From Labyrinthula sp. Ha (Eukaryota; Sar; Bigyra; Labyrinthulida; Labyrinthulaceae): a DNA stretch of 64,000 nt. Position numbers and translations under genes: made by a program. The notes beneath the pieces were generated by a model. It did not search any database and had not been told where the DNA came from. It saw nothing but the letters and a program-made list of their open reading frames with translations. The stretch covers positions 2,170,001 to 2,234,000 of the forward strand of contig JAALGZ010000002.1 of assembly GCA_015227615.1 (NCBI GenBank), written 5' to 3'. Positions 45,235 through 55,250 of the stretch are shown one piece after another; position 1 is the stretch's first letter, and every line of letters begins with the position of its first letter.

Positions 45235-46047
45235 TTACAAAACTACAACTTTCGCTTCTTCTTTTTTCTTTTTTCTTGGCTTGAAAAATTTAGTTATGGG
45301 GCTTTGATCGGCTGATCTTTTTTTGGGGGGGGAAGAAGTTGCATCTATTCGTAGATTGCAATCATCCTTCTGATATTTGACAGAATTGACATTTGGACTC
45401 ACAGGATGGAAAACCAGATTTTTTTCAACCAACTTTTCAATCTCTTTTTCAAGTTCAACTAGTTTCTTTCGTGCGGTGTGTTGAGTTGTTTTATTTAGAT
45501 CCAAAAAGGTTTTGACGTTGGTTATATCTGGCAGTATAAGAGGCATTTGGTGATGAATAGACGAAATTGATGAAATTGCAGGCTGTGTAATAATAGCGAA
45601 GTTATACTCAGAAGTTTTATTACGCATTGCTATGGCCCCAATGTAAAGATACTTGGCATCTTGTGAATAGATGAAGTAAGGTTGTTTTTTTATGTTTTTA
45701 GAACCTGAATGTTTTGTTTTCCACTCGTAGTACCCATCAAAAACCAATACACAGAAGAAAGTGTTTTTAGTCGGTGTTGCTGCTAAGTTTTGTGTTCGAT
45801 AGTTTATTATAAAGTAGTTTTTTCTTATCCCCCAGGTTCCAACTAGCGGTTTGTATTTGTTTGTCTCTTTGTCTAATGACGTCAGCACCATCTTTTTCGT
45901 CGGTGCCAAGTTGTAAGATCCATGTATCAGATCTTTATTAAAGCCTGATTCATCATTTTTATTATCTTCTTCAACATGGTTTAAAATGGAAGATAGAGTG
46001 AGGGAAGCTTCTATTGCGATATCTGAGTAACATCCTCTTCCGCACAT
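45235..46047 (-). CDS. HMCES: HMCES/SRAP-domain abasic-site shield with PCNA-binding motif (270 aa)
   Basis: The protein begins MCGRG, placing the catalytic Cys at position 2 after Met removal; in this family it forms a thiazolidine crosslink with abasic sites in single-stranded DNA. Other SRAP landmarks are INYRTQNLA (N-x-R block), the FDGYYEWK glutamate motif and the HHQMPLIL histidine block. HHQMP replaces the usual HxRMP arginine. Near the C-terminus QSPITKFF is a canonical PIP box (Q-x-x-I-x-x-F-F), followed by a basic RKKKK run. That implies recruitment to PCNA at replication forks. A C8A7 homopolymer on the coding strand sits just before the PIP box. TATA and ACGT-core elements lie upstream. 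Confidence 0.93.
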   Translation of the reverse strand: MCGRGCYSDIAIEASLTLSSILNHVEEDNKNDESGFNKDLIHGSYNLAPTKKMVLTSLDKETNKYKPLVGTWGIRKNYFIINYRTQNLAATPTKNTFFCVLVFDGYYEWKTKHSGSKNIKKQPYFIYSQDAKYLYIGAIAMRNKTSEYNFAIITQPAISSISSIHHQMPLILPDITNVKTFLDLNKTTQHTARKKLVELEKEIEKLVEKNLVFHPVSPNVNSVKYQKDDCNLRIDATSSPPKKRSADQSPITKFFKPRKKKKEEAKVVVL

Positions 46048-46062
46048 ACTTATCAGTCTAGA

Positions 46063-46070
46063 CTTATATA
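46063..46070 (-). promoter_or_regulatory. TATA box of HMCES
   Basis: TATATAAG on the minus strand lies 16 bp before the HMCES ATG, implying a very short leader if used. Confidence 0.45.
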
Positions 46071-46083
46071 GAATAAGAATGGG

Positions 46084-46093
46084 TGACGTGGCA
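46084..46093. promoter_or_regulatory. TGACGTGGCA element (ACGT core, bZIP-type)
   Basis: TGACGTGGCA contains TGACGTGG, the form bound by XBP1/ATF6-type and plant ACGT-binding bZIP factors. It lies in the 197-bp region between divergent HMCES and the acidic orphan gene. The link to stress or damage control is inference. Confidence 0.35.
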
Positions 46094-46209
46094 CTTTTTT
46101 ATTCAAGAGCCTAAGAAAATATAATTGGCTCAATGAGAATATCAAGCCAATCAGAGTTTGAGTATGTATTTTGTGCTATTATAGTACACACCTTAGAAAA
46201 CAAAACAAA

Positions 46210-46217
46210 TATATAAG
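46210..46217 (+). promoter_or_regulatory. TATA box of the acidic orphan gene
   Basis: TATATAAG on the plus strand lies 28 bp before the ATG at 46245. It mirrors the TATA box of the divergent HMCES gene. Confidence 0.45.
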
Positions 46218-46244
46218 AGCTAACTTCTAACAATTTGAAAAAAA

Positions 46245-47015
46245 ATGATGAAGGGAGCTTGGAAAAGGCTAAAAAGGTTGTTTGGAGCATGTTTACCAAG
46301 TGCTGGTAACCTTGCAATACCGGTTCAAGAAGGTTGTGAAGGAAAATTAAGAGAAGCTGAAGGGATTGTTTGCTTCGAACTTCTTGTCGGCCAAAAAGAA
46401 GAAGATGATGAGATTACAACGTATCCTACTACAAAACCGAGTTATATTTCACAGCACGGAGAATGTATTCAGAAAAATTCCAGCGGTGACAGAAATGTTA
46501 ATAGGATTGTTGGTATAGATGGAGAAATTGTTGTGGCTGAAACGAGTTCAGTAGAGGTAGAACCGAATAGTAAGGAAAATTTGATAGAAACTCAACATAT
46601 ACCTTCATATCTTCTGGATTTCATTGAAAACAACTCGTTGGATAGAATAATCGTCCCAGTTACTGGAACTCAAGACAGCATCGGCTTTAGCACCAACTTT
46701 ACCAGATCACCTCAATTCTCCAAAGACACAAATATATTTTCCAAAACTGAAACCAATATTGAAAGCCAAATGGAAGAAGAAGATTTGGGGGAGTTTAATT
46801 TCTTAAAAGATGTACTACCAAGTAATACAAGAGTCAATGAAGTTGATTCTATTCCTGACAGTGATGACTCTGAGACAATATTTTCAGAAGACAGTTTGAG
46901 TTTGGACAATACTATTTTCAGAACTGAAAGGAGTTATGAAGCTGAATTGAGTGAAGTTTCAAGTTTAGATTCTTATTTCTTTGAAAATGATAAAGAAAAC
47001 TTTAGATTTAATTAA
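46245..47015 (+). CDS. Acidic, largely disordered orphan protein (256 aa)
   Basis: This single exon may start at either of two adjacent ATGs (46245/46248). The N-terminal 25 residues are basic and amphipathic (KGAWKRLKRLFGACLPSAG), possibly a membrane- or organelle-directed helix. The remainder is acidic and Ser/Glu/Asp/Thr-rich with little order expected. It ends SYFFENDKENFRF, which contains DKENF, reminiscent of a KEN-type degron (weak). SIPDSDDSETIFSEDS looks like a casein-kinase-2-rich acidic patch. I recognise no family. It is divergent from HMCES and has its own TATA box. Confidence 0.7.
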   Translation: MMKGAWKRLKRLFGACLPSAGNLAIPVQEGCEGKLREAEGIVCFELLVGQKEEDDEITTYPTTKPSYISQHGECIQKNSSGDRNVNRIVGIDGEIVVAETSSVEVEPNSKENLIETQHIPSYLLDFIENNSLDRIIVPVTGTQDSIGFSTNFTRSPQFSKDTNIFSKTETNIESQMEEEDLGEFNFLKDVLPSNTRVNEVDSIPDSDDSETIFSEDSLSLDNTIFRTERSYEAELSEVSSLDSYFFENDKENFRFN

Positions 47016-47186
47016 GAACCAAGGCTTGAAGCTTTTAGAAATAATCCTGTATTTATTAGAGAAACAATACTAAACACTAACTGTTTACTCTCAATAGTAT
47101 ATCCATAAAGACTGTTCAACTATTGAAGTTTATTCTGCTTTACAATAGATTCTATATCACTTCTGTTAAGATGTACACAATAATGT

Positions 47187-47495
47187 TTATTCATCTTCTT
47201 CCTCTTTTTTCATATAATAATCTGGAAACATCTTCGTACAGTTCCACAAATTAATAGTTTGGTCTTGACAACGTTTAGCAAATTCTTCATCCTTTTCTTC
47301 ACCTTCTTTCACGGCATCTACACAACTTTCCCAAGCTTTGAAAGTATTTCTACAAGGACCACCTTTCATAAAAATACAAAATCCACAATTATTCTCTCTT
47401 TTATATTCGCAAAGTTTAGTATTATCATTCCAATCACAATCAAAACAAAGTGTACCAGAGAATTCAATATTCTCTTTAGATAATCTATAAAGCAT
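47187..47495 (-). CDS. GCK-domain protein (102 aa)
   Basis: This is a single exon. The core CGFCIFMKGGPCRNTFKAWE, then CVDAV, then FAKRCQDQTINLWNCTKMFPDYY matches the GCK domain known from plant, algal and protist proteins: CxFCxFMKGGxC plus C...C...YY. Conserved cysteines in CxxC and Cx9C-like spacing suggest a small helical disulphide fold like twin-CX9C mitochondrial proteins; that role is inference. An extra CFDCDW...C cluster precedes the core and the tail is acidic. It is transcribed in the same direction as the 7TM-RGS gene, 153 bp downstream of it. Confidence 0.85.
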   Translation of the reverse strand: MLYRLSKENIEFSGTLCFDCDWNDNTKLCEYKRENNCGFCIFMKGGPCRNTFKAWESCVDAVKEGEEKDEEFAKRCQDQTINLWNCTKMFPDYYMKKEEEDE

Positions 47496-47648
47496 AACTT
47501 TTTCTGATAGTTATTATTTTGCAAAATGAAATTAACTTTCATTCTAAGCTGAACTGAGAACTGGAAAAATAAAAATATAAATAGTCTTAATTTTTTAAAT
47601 AAGGAGAACTTGAAAAATCTCCACTTTTTTTTCATATTAAACTCTTAC

Positions 47649-48974
47649 TTAAAAGCTTACAACTGCATGTAAGTAATACTCGCTATTTTTAAACTTTGAA
47701 AGAGAATCAAAACTTAATAATTGCAATACTTCCGCTTCAGCTATATCAAATAAATCTCTCTGAATATTATCATTTCGAAATTTTTTCATAATATTTTTCC
47801 TTGTTTTATGTGAAATATTTATTTCAGCTAAAGAACGTGGTGCAATAAAATTATAAACTATAAATTGAGCTTCTTTGAACTTCATTCCATCATATTTAAC
47901 TTTAAATAACTCTACATGTTCTATAAAAGCTAAATTTTCACTGCAAAGGGATTCAATCAAAAAGGTTCGAAACAGATTTTTTGCTGTTTTGTTTCTTAAT
48001 ATATCTTCTAAACTTATTCCATCACTTTGAGAAAGATTATTTCCTTTTGAACCATTTCTATTTATGTATAGTAAATAAAAAGACTGCAAAATATAACAAC
48101 TTAAAATAGATAAATCCAAAGGAATCGTAAATAAATAGAGGAGATCAAAATCCTCTTCTGTATGAAGAAAATTTGTTACACATACTAGTGATAAGGAAGA
48201 TAAAAATAAAGGTAAAATACCATAAATCTGTAATTTTTGCCAAAATCCTTGTAACTTATGAACAATTAAATATTTCGTGTATCTTTTAGTAACTAAAAAA
48301 GTTAAAATAAAGCCTTGGATTGAAAAAAATAGGTAGTATGGAAATAGAATTCTAAACCCTATTTGTTCTAGTTGACAGGATTTTCCAGTAAATAAGGATC
48401 CACAAATCACTTGCTGCATAAATATTGTCGCAGTTAGAATTAAAAAAAACTCTACGAATAAACTCATGTAAAAAACTTTTTCTGAGGATAAGAATTTCAA
48501 TCTTTGAAGTTTTTTCAATATTTTTTCACTTGAAGCACCTATACTTGTACTATTTAAGTTAGCACTTAACTTATTTGAAAAATATTGATCTGCCTCATAA
48601 AACTGCATGAACAGCTCATTCAGTTGAGATTTTTTTATTATCTGAAAAAGTTGAGCTATTGTAGGGAATGGGATTGCATGAACTAGAGAAGAAAAGACTA
48701 CAGTTGCTGTACAACTAGTTAGTGGGGATACATCACGAAGGATGAAGATTAAGTTAAATCCAGCATAGAATATGCAACAGATTGCTTGAATACCTGGAAT
48801 AAAAATTGATTTTCTAGTTATAACAGCACTCGATGTATTGATTGTAAGTTTCCAATACATCAAGGTTCCAGCAGCTGCAGTTAAAAAAACTAAACAAATT
48901 GTGACCTTGTAAGCGATGAAAAGAGGGGGTAAGTCATCAACAAAAGGTGAATCACATGAAGTGTTACTATTCAT
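47649..48974 (-). CDS. Seven-transmembrane RGS protein (441 aa)
   Basis: This single-exon protein combines about seven membrane helices (residues 15-310) with a C-terminal RGS domain (about 320-440). Helices include VTICLVFLTAAAGTLMYW, IQAICCIFYAGFNLIFIL, MSLFVEFFLILTATIFM, PYYLFFSIQGFILTFLV and PLFLSSLSLVCVTNFL. The RGS region begins SLEDILRNKTAKNLFRTFLI and contains ESLCSENLAFIEHVELFK, the usual E-x-S/C-ENLxF helix, then an AxxIVYNFI segment. RGS domains speed GTP hydrolysis by G-alpha subunits. A 7TM-RGS fusion is known in plants (RGS1), fungi and some protists, but not in animals. It implies heterotrimeric G-protein signalling, possibly self-restraining through the receptor part. The ligand is unknown. 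Confidence 0.88.
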   Translation of the reverse strand: MNSNTSCDSPFVDDLPPLFIAYKVTICLVFLTAAAGTLMYWKLTINTSSAVITRKSIFIPGIQAICCIFYAGFNLIFILRDVSPLTSCTATVVFSSLVHAIPFPTIAQLFQIIKKSQLNELFMQFYEADQYFSNKLSANLNSTSIGASSEKILKKLQRLKFLSSEKVFYMSLFVEFFLILTATIFMQQVICGSLFTGKSCQLEQIGFRILFPYYLFFSIQGFILTFLVTKRYTKYLIVHKLQGFWQKLQIYGILPLFLSSLSLVCVTNFLHTEEDFDLLYLFTIPLDLSILSCYILQSFYLLYINRNGSKGNNLSQSDGISLEDILRNKTAKNLFRTFLIESLCSENLAFIEHVELFKVKYDGMKFKEAQFIVYNFIAPRSLAEINISHKTRKNIMKKFRNDNIQRDLFDIAEAEVLQLLSFDSLSKFKNSEYYLHAVVSF

Positions 48975-49594
48975 TCTGTTCGTATCTCGTTATGGTTTTA
49001 GATTTCGGAAAGATATTGGACTGGTTACTCCTTTGTTTTCCACAAGCAAAGTTACTGGTGGATATCCCTCGGCGAACATATTGAAAGTATTCTTATTTCT
49101 ATTTTTCTCCGGTTTGGACGGTAGATATTAGAAACAAAATAGTAAGAGTTAGGAGTTTTTTTTTACTGACAGGAAACGAAGAAATAGTATCGCTGTTCCC
49201 AATTACTGTGTTTTTGTACAAGTACCGGTCAAGGTACGATATCGATATTTCAAAACTAATGGGATATTACCATGGAATGTGGATATTTGAAGACGGAATT
49301 CAATGGAACTTTTGGGAACCCAACTTTTTTACATCAGCGCAAATTACGCCACTCTTCCGTTAGGGATTTTAGGGGAATTTCTACGATGTGTACCAGTAAT
49401 AATTTTTAGTGGAATTCCATATAACTTATCGGAAGCTTAATAGCAGAACGTCAAAGCACAACACTATGAACCCCAGCCCATACTTAGACAAAATATAGAG
49501 GGGGCAGAGGAAAAAGTGAAGTACACTTAATATTTACTTGATACCTTTTAAAGTGAAAACACAATAAAATGTAAAGTTTACTGATCTTAGCGTA

Positions 49595-49619
49595 GCGGGG
49601 AGCCTTTCATGCTCCCCGC
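49595..49619. repeat. Perfect GC-rich hairpin
   Basis: GCGGGGAGC and GCTCCCCGC form a 9-bp perfect inverted repeat around a 7-nt loop (CTTTCAT). It stands out in an AT-rich region. It could be a structured RNA, a cruciform, or the end of a small element. Confidence 0.85.
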
Positions 49620-49641
49620 GCCTTTAAAAATGGCCCCCATG

Positions 49642-49670
49642 ACTCGGCCCTCCCTCCCCACTCGGCCCTC
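49642..49670. repeat. Short direct repeat ACTCGGCCCTC
   Basis: The 11-mer occurs at 49642-49652 and 49660-49670, 18 bp apart, in the GC-rich patch that follows the hairpin. Confidence 0.8.
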
Positions 49671-49969
49671 GATGAAGATGAGGATGGATTTAAATCTTTT
49701 TCCATAGGTTGAATACAGAAACTTGAAAATACATCTGAACGTTTATAAATATATTTGTAAACTGACATAGTTAGAAGCTTAAGACAAATGATTTTGAAAA
49801 CTTAAACTGAGAAGATTAAGATTTTTCTTAAAATTAAAATTTAAAACTTAAGTGGTTTAAGGCTAATACAAAACATTCTAGTTCTGTAAAAATAATTTTT
49901 CTTTAATTTCCCTTATTCGTTGAACTCATATCTTTTAATATTTATTTGAATAAAATAACCTTGAATTTT

Positions 49970-50115
49970 GCTTTCCCTTGAATCCTTGAACGATGCTTGA
50001 ATTTCGTTATTCGTCTTCCCTTGAAAATTCTTGCTTGATGATCCTTGTCACTCTTCCCTGCTTCGTACAAAATCATTTTCCCTTGATCATTCTTGCTTGA
50101 AAATCGATAAGCCTT
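49970..50115. repeat. Imperfect TTCCCTTGA / TTCTTGCTTGA repeat cluster
   Basis: TTCCCTTGA recurs at about 49972, 50018 and 50092, and twice it is followed by ATTCTTGCTTGA (copies about 74 bp apart). On the minus strand this is a frame of 66 codons rich in Lys, Arg and Phe that I read as a by-product of the repeats. Confidence 0.55.
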
Positions 50116-50233
50116 GAATATTCTTACTTTTTCATTTGTCATTTTGTTTTTATTTGTTGGTTATTGATTATTAATTTTGGGAAATTAAGTTATTGATACA
50201 ACTGGAAGAGTGGCGTAAATTACGACAGCGTAG

Positions 50234-50545
50234 ATATATACTATCCCAACTTTTGTTGAATATATCTTAGACCAAGCGCAGGAAGAACTCAAAGGAGTTA
50301 ATAATCTGATACGAATAGTGTACCCTAAACAGAGAATGATGTATGAAGAGTTGAAAGAAGTAACTTGCTCGACATCATTTATTGTTCCCAGAAGAGCAGG
50401 AAGCAAGACTCTAATTGATAGTGTTTTAATGTCATCTCAAATCTCAACACTAAACAATAAAGAATCAATAAATGGGGGAGTAAATATTAATTTTCCACAA
50501 CCCGTGTTCTTTACAACTGTGTCTCTCCCCGAACCTGTTCCATAA
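50234..50545 (+). CDS. Open frame of about 103 codons, possible 3' exon, low confidence
   Basis: This frame is open from just after a GTAG (possible splice acceptor) to TAA 50543-50545, with ATGs at 50336 and 50339. The translation is well composed (VEYILDQAQEELKGVNNLIR and PRRAGSKTLIDSVLMSS). The opposite strand is nearly open over the same interval, so strand choice is uncertain. I recognise no family. It may be part of a longer spliced gene or a decayed fragment. Confidence 0.3.
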   Translation: MYTIPTFVEYILDQAQEELKGVNNLIRIVYPKQRMMYEELKEVTCSTSFIVPRRAGSKTLIDSVLMSSQISTLNNKESINGGVNINFPQPVFFTTVSLPEPVP

Positions 50546-50577
50546 AACTGCAAAACCATGACTCTGGAGCAACCATT

Positions 50578-50766
50578 TCAACTAGAGTTTACCATACATT
50601 TCCAGGCGTCTGTAAAATCGTTCTTAATCAAGCCATGTATTAGATTCCAGGCTCTGTGTGCATTGTGATCGTCATTTAGGCTTATATCCACTTCTATATC
50701 CAAGGCTGCTCTATAGTTTTCTATGGTTTGAAAAGGGATGAAGTTGGTAATTGCGAGGAAAGACAT
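50578..50766 (-). CDS. Possible small exon, 62 codons, low confidence
   Basis: The frame begins MSFLAITNFIPFQTIENYRA and has natural amino-acid composition. A donor-like GTAAAC precedes the stop. It neighbours the open frame at 50234-50545 and may belong to the same locus on the opposite strand. No family is recognised. Confidence 0.22.
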   Translation of the reverse strand: MSFLAITNFIPFQTIENYRAALDIEVDISLNDDHNAHRAWNLIHGLIKNDFTDAWKCMVNSS

Positions 50767-52439
50767 AATTTATGTCATTTTCCTTCGTGACCAATAATAG
50801 GATATAAATTAAATACAGATATTTTGCTTTAGTTTTGATATTGGTTGATCAATTTAGAATGTCTATTCCTGTTCTGCTAGAAAGATTTGCTACTAATAAA
50901 TTGATAGGTATCATTTAACATCAAAGGAAGACATGACTGCTTACGTCTACGAGGTTATCAATTATCCAACATCTCAGCAATATTTTTGACATGCAATTGA
51001 CCATAAAATATATTTAACTTAGTTTGCATTAGTCGTGTATTGCTCGGGACTTTTTGTTCGTTGTTGTTCCCTAAGTACAAGACTACTCCTGGCTAAGATT
51101 GTGCTCACTTATTGGAATTAAACTTATATATCACCATACATTTTACCACGAAAAACATTTTATCTACCAAATAGAATCGTTCAATTTAATATTGTTCCAA
51201 CAGTTAATTCCTAAGCATTTGTATTATAACATTTGGATTTTAGTAGTTCGCACCTTCAGCAATCAAAATATTAAACATAAAAGGAAGAAAATATACAAAA
51301 AATATAGTTCTTGAAGTGCAAATGATCATATATGAATATAAATGGATTTTGGCTGTATAGGTTGAGGTCAACAAATAATTTAATGTACATAAGAAAATGA
51401 CTTCAATTGCCTTGTAAAGCTAAGCGACAAATCATTTCCTGTAAATATAGCAAGCACATTAACAAGGTCATGCACTGGATTGTTTCCAATAACTGGTGCG
51501 CACTCTATTAGAAGAAGTTTAATCTACGTTTAAGTATTCTGAAACTACCTAAGACATAAATTTATATGTCACCGTATTGTAATTGTTGCACGTTTTAATA
51601 CTGTCTTCCAAAGCAGTTCAATTTGACTACATTACGAAACCCACTTTCTTAAAATAAGGAACAGTGCTAGATAACATCATTCTACTTTCATTTAGAACAT
51701 AACATTCAGAAATTTTCCATAGAATAGTTTGCAATAATGATATATTGTAAGAGCTCAAATTGTAGATTTCATGAGCGACCTATAAAGGAGTATGGCTGCT
51801 TCGCGACCTAAAAAGTAAGAATCTGAAGCTAGTGATTTTGGCTATGAATTTTCTTCTGCTGTCTCGGAAGAAAACATGTAAACCCAAACTATCTACTACC
51901 CAAAATTACTATAACCAAGAGTAATCACCATAATTTCAATCTGACCTTTTTAATTTATCAAACTCATAGAAGCGTTTTACGTGGGGACACCGTTGTTCCA
52001 AAAACTGTAATACAACCTAGGTTTTAGATGGAAGATGTATTTGCTCACCCTTCCGTGATAGCACAAAGATAATATGTATTTTTTAAGAAATCACCCTCTT
52101 GATTCTGGGGGCCAATATTCCAGGAAAGATATTGGGCAAATGTCATCAGGCTACATAACACAAAATAGGGGAAAAGATACTTATGATATATCAAATTAAA
52201 TCATATTGTCAAGAAAAACTTTTGCATCAAAATATGCTCAATAAAATAGAACATGATTAAGAAAAAACTTTAAATATTGCCCGATTTAACACGCAGCTGA
52301 GAGAAATTATTCAAATGGATTGTTGCCCTTATAACAGGGCTGTGAGGATAAAAAAAAACTTGCCACAGTATTCTTCAGAGCATACTAGTAATGAAAATCA
52401 TAAATATGGGTTTGCATAACGAAATAGATATAAGACTGC

Positions 52440-53230
52440 TTGTAACTCTTCAAAACAGTAAACATTCAGTATTAATATAGAGATTAACGTTGAAGAATCA
52501 AAATACTATTTCAATATTAGTTGCCAAGATGATGCAGATTACAAAGTTATTTTAGTTAAAAATGCGACAAAATATCTGCAGCAACTAATAGAGGAAGAAA
52601 AAACGATATTAAGAACCTTGGTGTAGCTTACATCGGCACTAAAGGAGAAGGTTCGGCAATAAGTAGAAACTTCACTGGAGTCTTAGTTTCGAAGTATCCC
52701 GCTCTTCTGGACCATAGAGTAAAAGATGATGATAAGTGGGTGAAAGAATAAAAATATTGATTCTTAAATATGTTACGGTAAGAGATACCAAACATTGAAT
52801 GGGACATTTGATCTATACCAGGTGAACAGCATGGTTCATAAGGCAGGACTTACTGGGGGGGGGCTTGTTTTAGAAGCACCTATAAAATATAATTGTAGAA
52901 CTAGATGCAGAATGTTTATATATCGATACTGAACACGGCTAGATGGAAAATCTTACTTGCACAATTCTTACTAGAATGATGATTATTTCCTGTACAAGAA
53001 AATTTTCTGATATATGCTAAAATAAAATTATGTACATATGATATTGTAAGAGTTCTTAATACACTTGAGCTGTTAATGGCCCTAGTAGATATGTAAGATG
53101 GGAGTGCTACAGTAGAATTATCTGCAGTGGAATGTATATCGGCAATGCAAGATGTAATCAAAACCTCCTGGTATCGTCTCGTTTCACGTCTAATCAATAA
53201 AAATACGAGGAGCTATTGGAATATAGAAGA
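52440..53230 (+). mobile_element. Possible Ty1/copia retroelement fossil
   Basis: Protein-like sequence is concentrated here on the plus strand within an otherwise empty desert. A segment near 53100-53190 recalls the end of a copia RNase H (the pattern LS..E...A......W.RL). I see no LTRs and cannot delimit the ends. The copy is broken in several places and looks old. Family assignment rests on one short motif and is tentative. Confidence 0.3.
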
Positions 53231-54896
53231 AAGTTGAGAGAAAGTATTACCTTTGACTTTGATTCAACAGCTTAGTTGATATATTGGCTACGATATACGT
53301 AAGAAATTTTATAAGCAACAGCAGTGGAACTAAATATGAAAAAGAAGAAAAAGAAAAAAAATATTCTTGCTAGACACACATATGGAACTGTGCAATTATT
53401 CAACATCTAGCAACGAACTAGATTAATTCCTTTCATGCCTCTCTCCAAGAAGAAATAATACTTAGTATAAGATTATGAAATAACAGACATTATGTTAATT
53501 TATTGCCCAGCATAAGCAGGATGTGTGGAGACATGTTTAACTTACTTTAGATAAGATTTAAAGGTTGATAAAATGAAACTCAATTTCTAAAAACAAATCG
53601 ATAATGTGAGATTCCTTAAATTAATGCCTTTGATCAAGTTTGGAATTGCAAACAGCTGGGTAATTGTAACTATGATAAGCTTGACCTCGCTTCGAGAAAA
53701 ATATATATCTGCATAATATAAGAAAATGGAAAGGGAACGGATACATCGTAGGCTCCTACTTTATCTCGGCTAAATATAAATTCTTATTTAAGTATTTTGG
53801 AAGAGAGTTTGATACACATCAAGATGAATATTTTAAGACGAAGAACGTGATAAGTATATGGAAATATCAGAAAAATATTTAAAAATACAACTAGAAACGT
53901 AGGAAGACAAGATAGTGAGACAGAAGAAAAATTGTGTTCTAATTATAAATTAACCCAATCAAGCTTAACGGTGTACTGATACCACTTGAGGCAGAATTTG
54001 AAAATTGATTTGCTGACTTCAGGATACTCTATGAAGACGGCAATTATACTGGGAAGGACCTGAAGAAGACTTATACCGCCATATGAGAAAGAAAATCTTC
54101 TCAAAACACGATTTGAAGGTGGGATTTTGACAATTAGGAATAATACGGGATGACTCCATGGTAAACATTCATTCTCAAAAGAAGAGCAAAACACCAAAGT
54201 AGAGGTGTAGTAAATCATCTGCGAATTGTATGGATTTGTCCAGCACTACATGCTACACAACCTTTTCTAATTTTTAAAGTTTAAAACTTGAATGTGTCTC
54301 CCTGTTTTTATGAATTCTAAATATTAAATATAAACTCTAGTTTTCTTAGTTCAAGATAAAAAATCTCCAACCGGAATACAAAAATATAATCAATATCACT
54401 CAAGAATATATACCATCCCTATGTCTGACCATAAACTCAAACGGCCAATAGAAAACAACGAAAACAATTAGCATCATCTTCCCTTGATTTATTGGAATAT
54501 CTATTAATATGATTTATTGTTATCACAGTGCATATTATTTTTTTGTTCATTCAGATTCTCAGCCAAGAGTATGAATTAGTCTACGTAATACCTGGTTTCT
54601 ATTGGACCCAGATGGGGTATACCTATTGTGGTTCTTTATATTTCGATTTGCAAAGCTACCATACATATACCTTGCAATTTTAGATATATTCATCTTAATC
54701 ACACTTAAAAACTACTGTGTATCATCAGATAGTATTCTTGTTTTACAATTGATATTTACATACAGCTAGAGCTTGTATTACTTAGCTTCTCATTCTAAAA
54801 GTTCTGAATGTAGAAACTAGACTAAATTCTTACATAGATTTATTATTAGCCAGATTTCATTCGGTCAACAATCATTACTATATTAACTTCAAGTAT

Positions 54897-55250
54897 ATGA
54901 TTGTTTCTGAAATTTTGAATTCATCCACATATGATCTGGTTCGAGGTGATGATCCCAAGATAAGCCCATATGATTTCTGTGCTGTGGATATCAAAAAAAT
55001 TATTAACTGGAACTTTTTTCATTGTATATTGTATTCATTTACTTCAAACCCGTTATCTTACCTTCTAAATATATATATTTATGTTGTGGCATTTGTTTTA
55101 ATTGCTTTGCTGCTTCATGATTTTGGGGGATTGGATTTTGTGAAATGGATATATCCAATCAGGATCTGTAGTGTACGACTCATGAACCAGCTAAATAATT
55201 TTTTATTTATGAATTTATCTGCTGATATGACGGCTGTAAAGTCCAAATGA
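54897..55250 (+). CDS. Isolated frame with one membrane helix (117 aa), low confidence
   Basis: This is an ATG-initiated frame of 117 codons in a desert where open frames are rare. It has a polar N-terminus (SEILNSSTYDLVRGDDP), one hydrophobic helix (IYVVAFVLIALLLHDF) and a polar C-terminus. No family is recognised and no promoter element is seen nearby. It may be a lineage-specific gene, a decayed fragment, or chance. Confidence 0.3.
   Translation: MIVSEILNSSTYDLVRGDDPKISPYDFCAVDIKKIINWNFFHCILYSFTSNPLSYLLNIYIYVVAFVLIALLLHDFGGLDFVKWIYPIRICSVRLMNQLNNFLFMNLSADMTAVKSK

Larger units (their letters stand above)
48975..50233. other. Intergenic region with a GC-rich hairpin and repeats
   Basis: No gene is supported. 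The stretch holds a perfect GC-rich hairpin, a short direct repeat and a repeat cluster on the minus strand (listed separately). Near 50180 a TTTTGGGAAATT resembles the promoter-like element. Confidence 0.5.

Noticed and set aside
48916-49131. 71-codon plus-strand frame overlapping the start of the 7TM-RGS gene
   Set aside because: It overlaps the 5' end of a better gene and has no features of its own.
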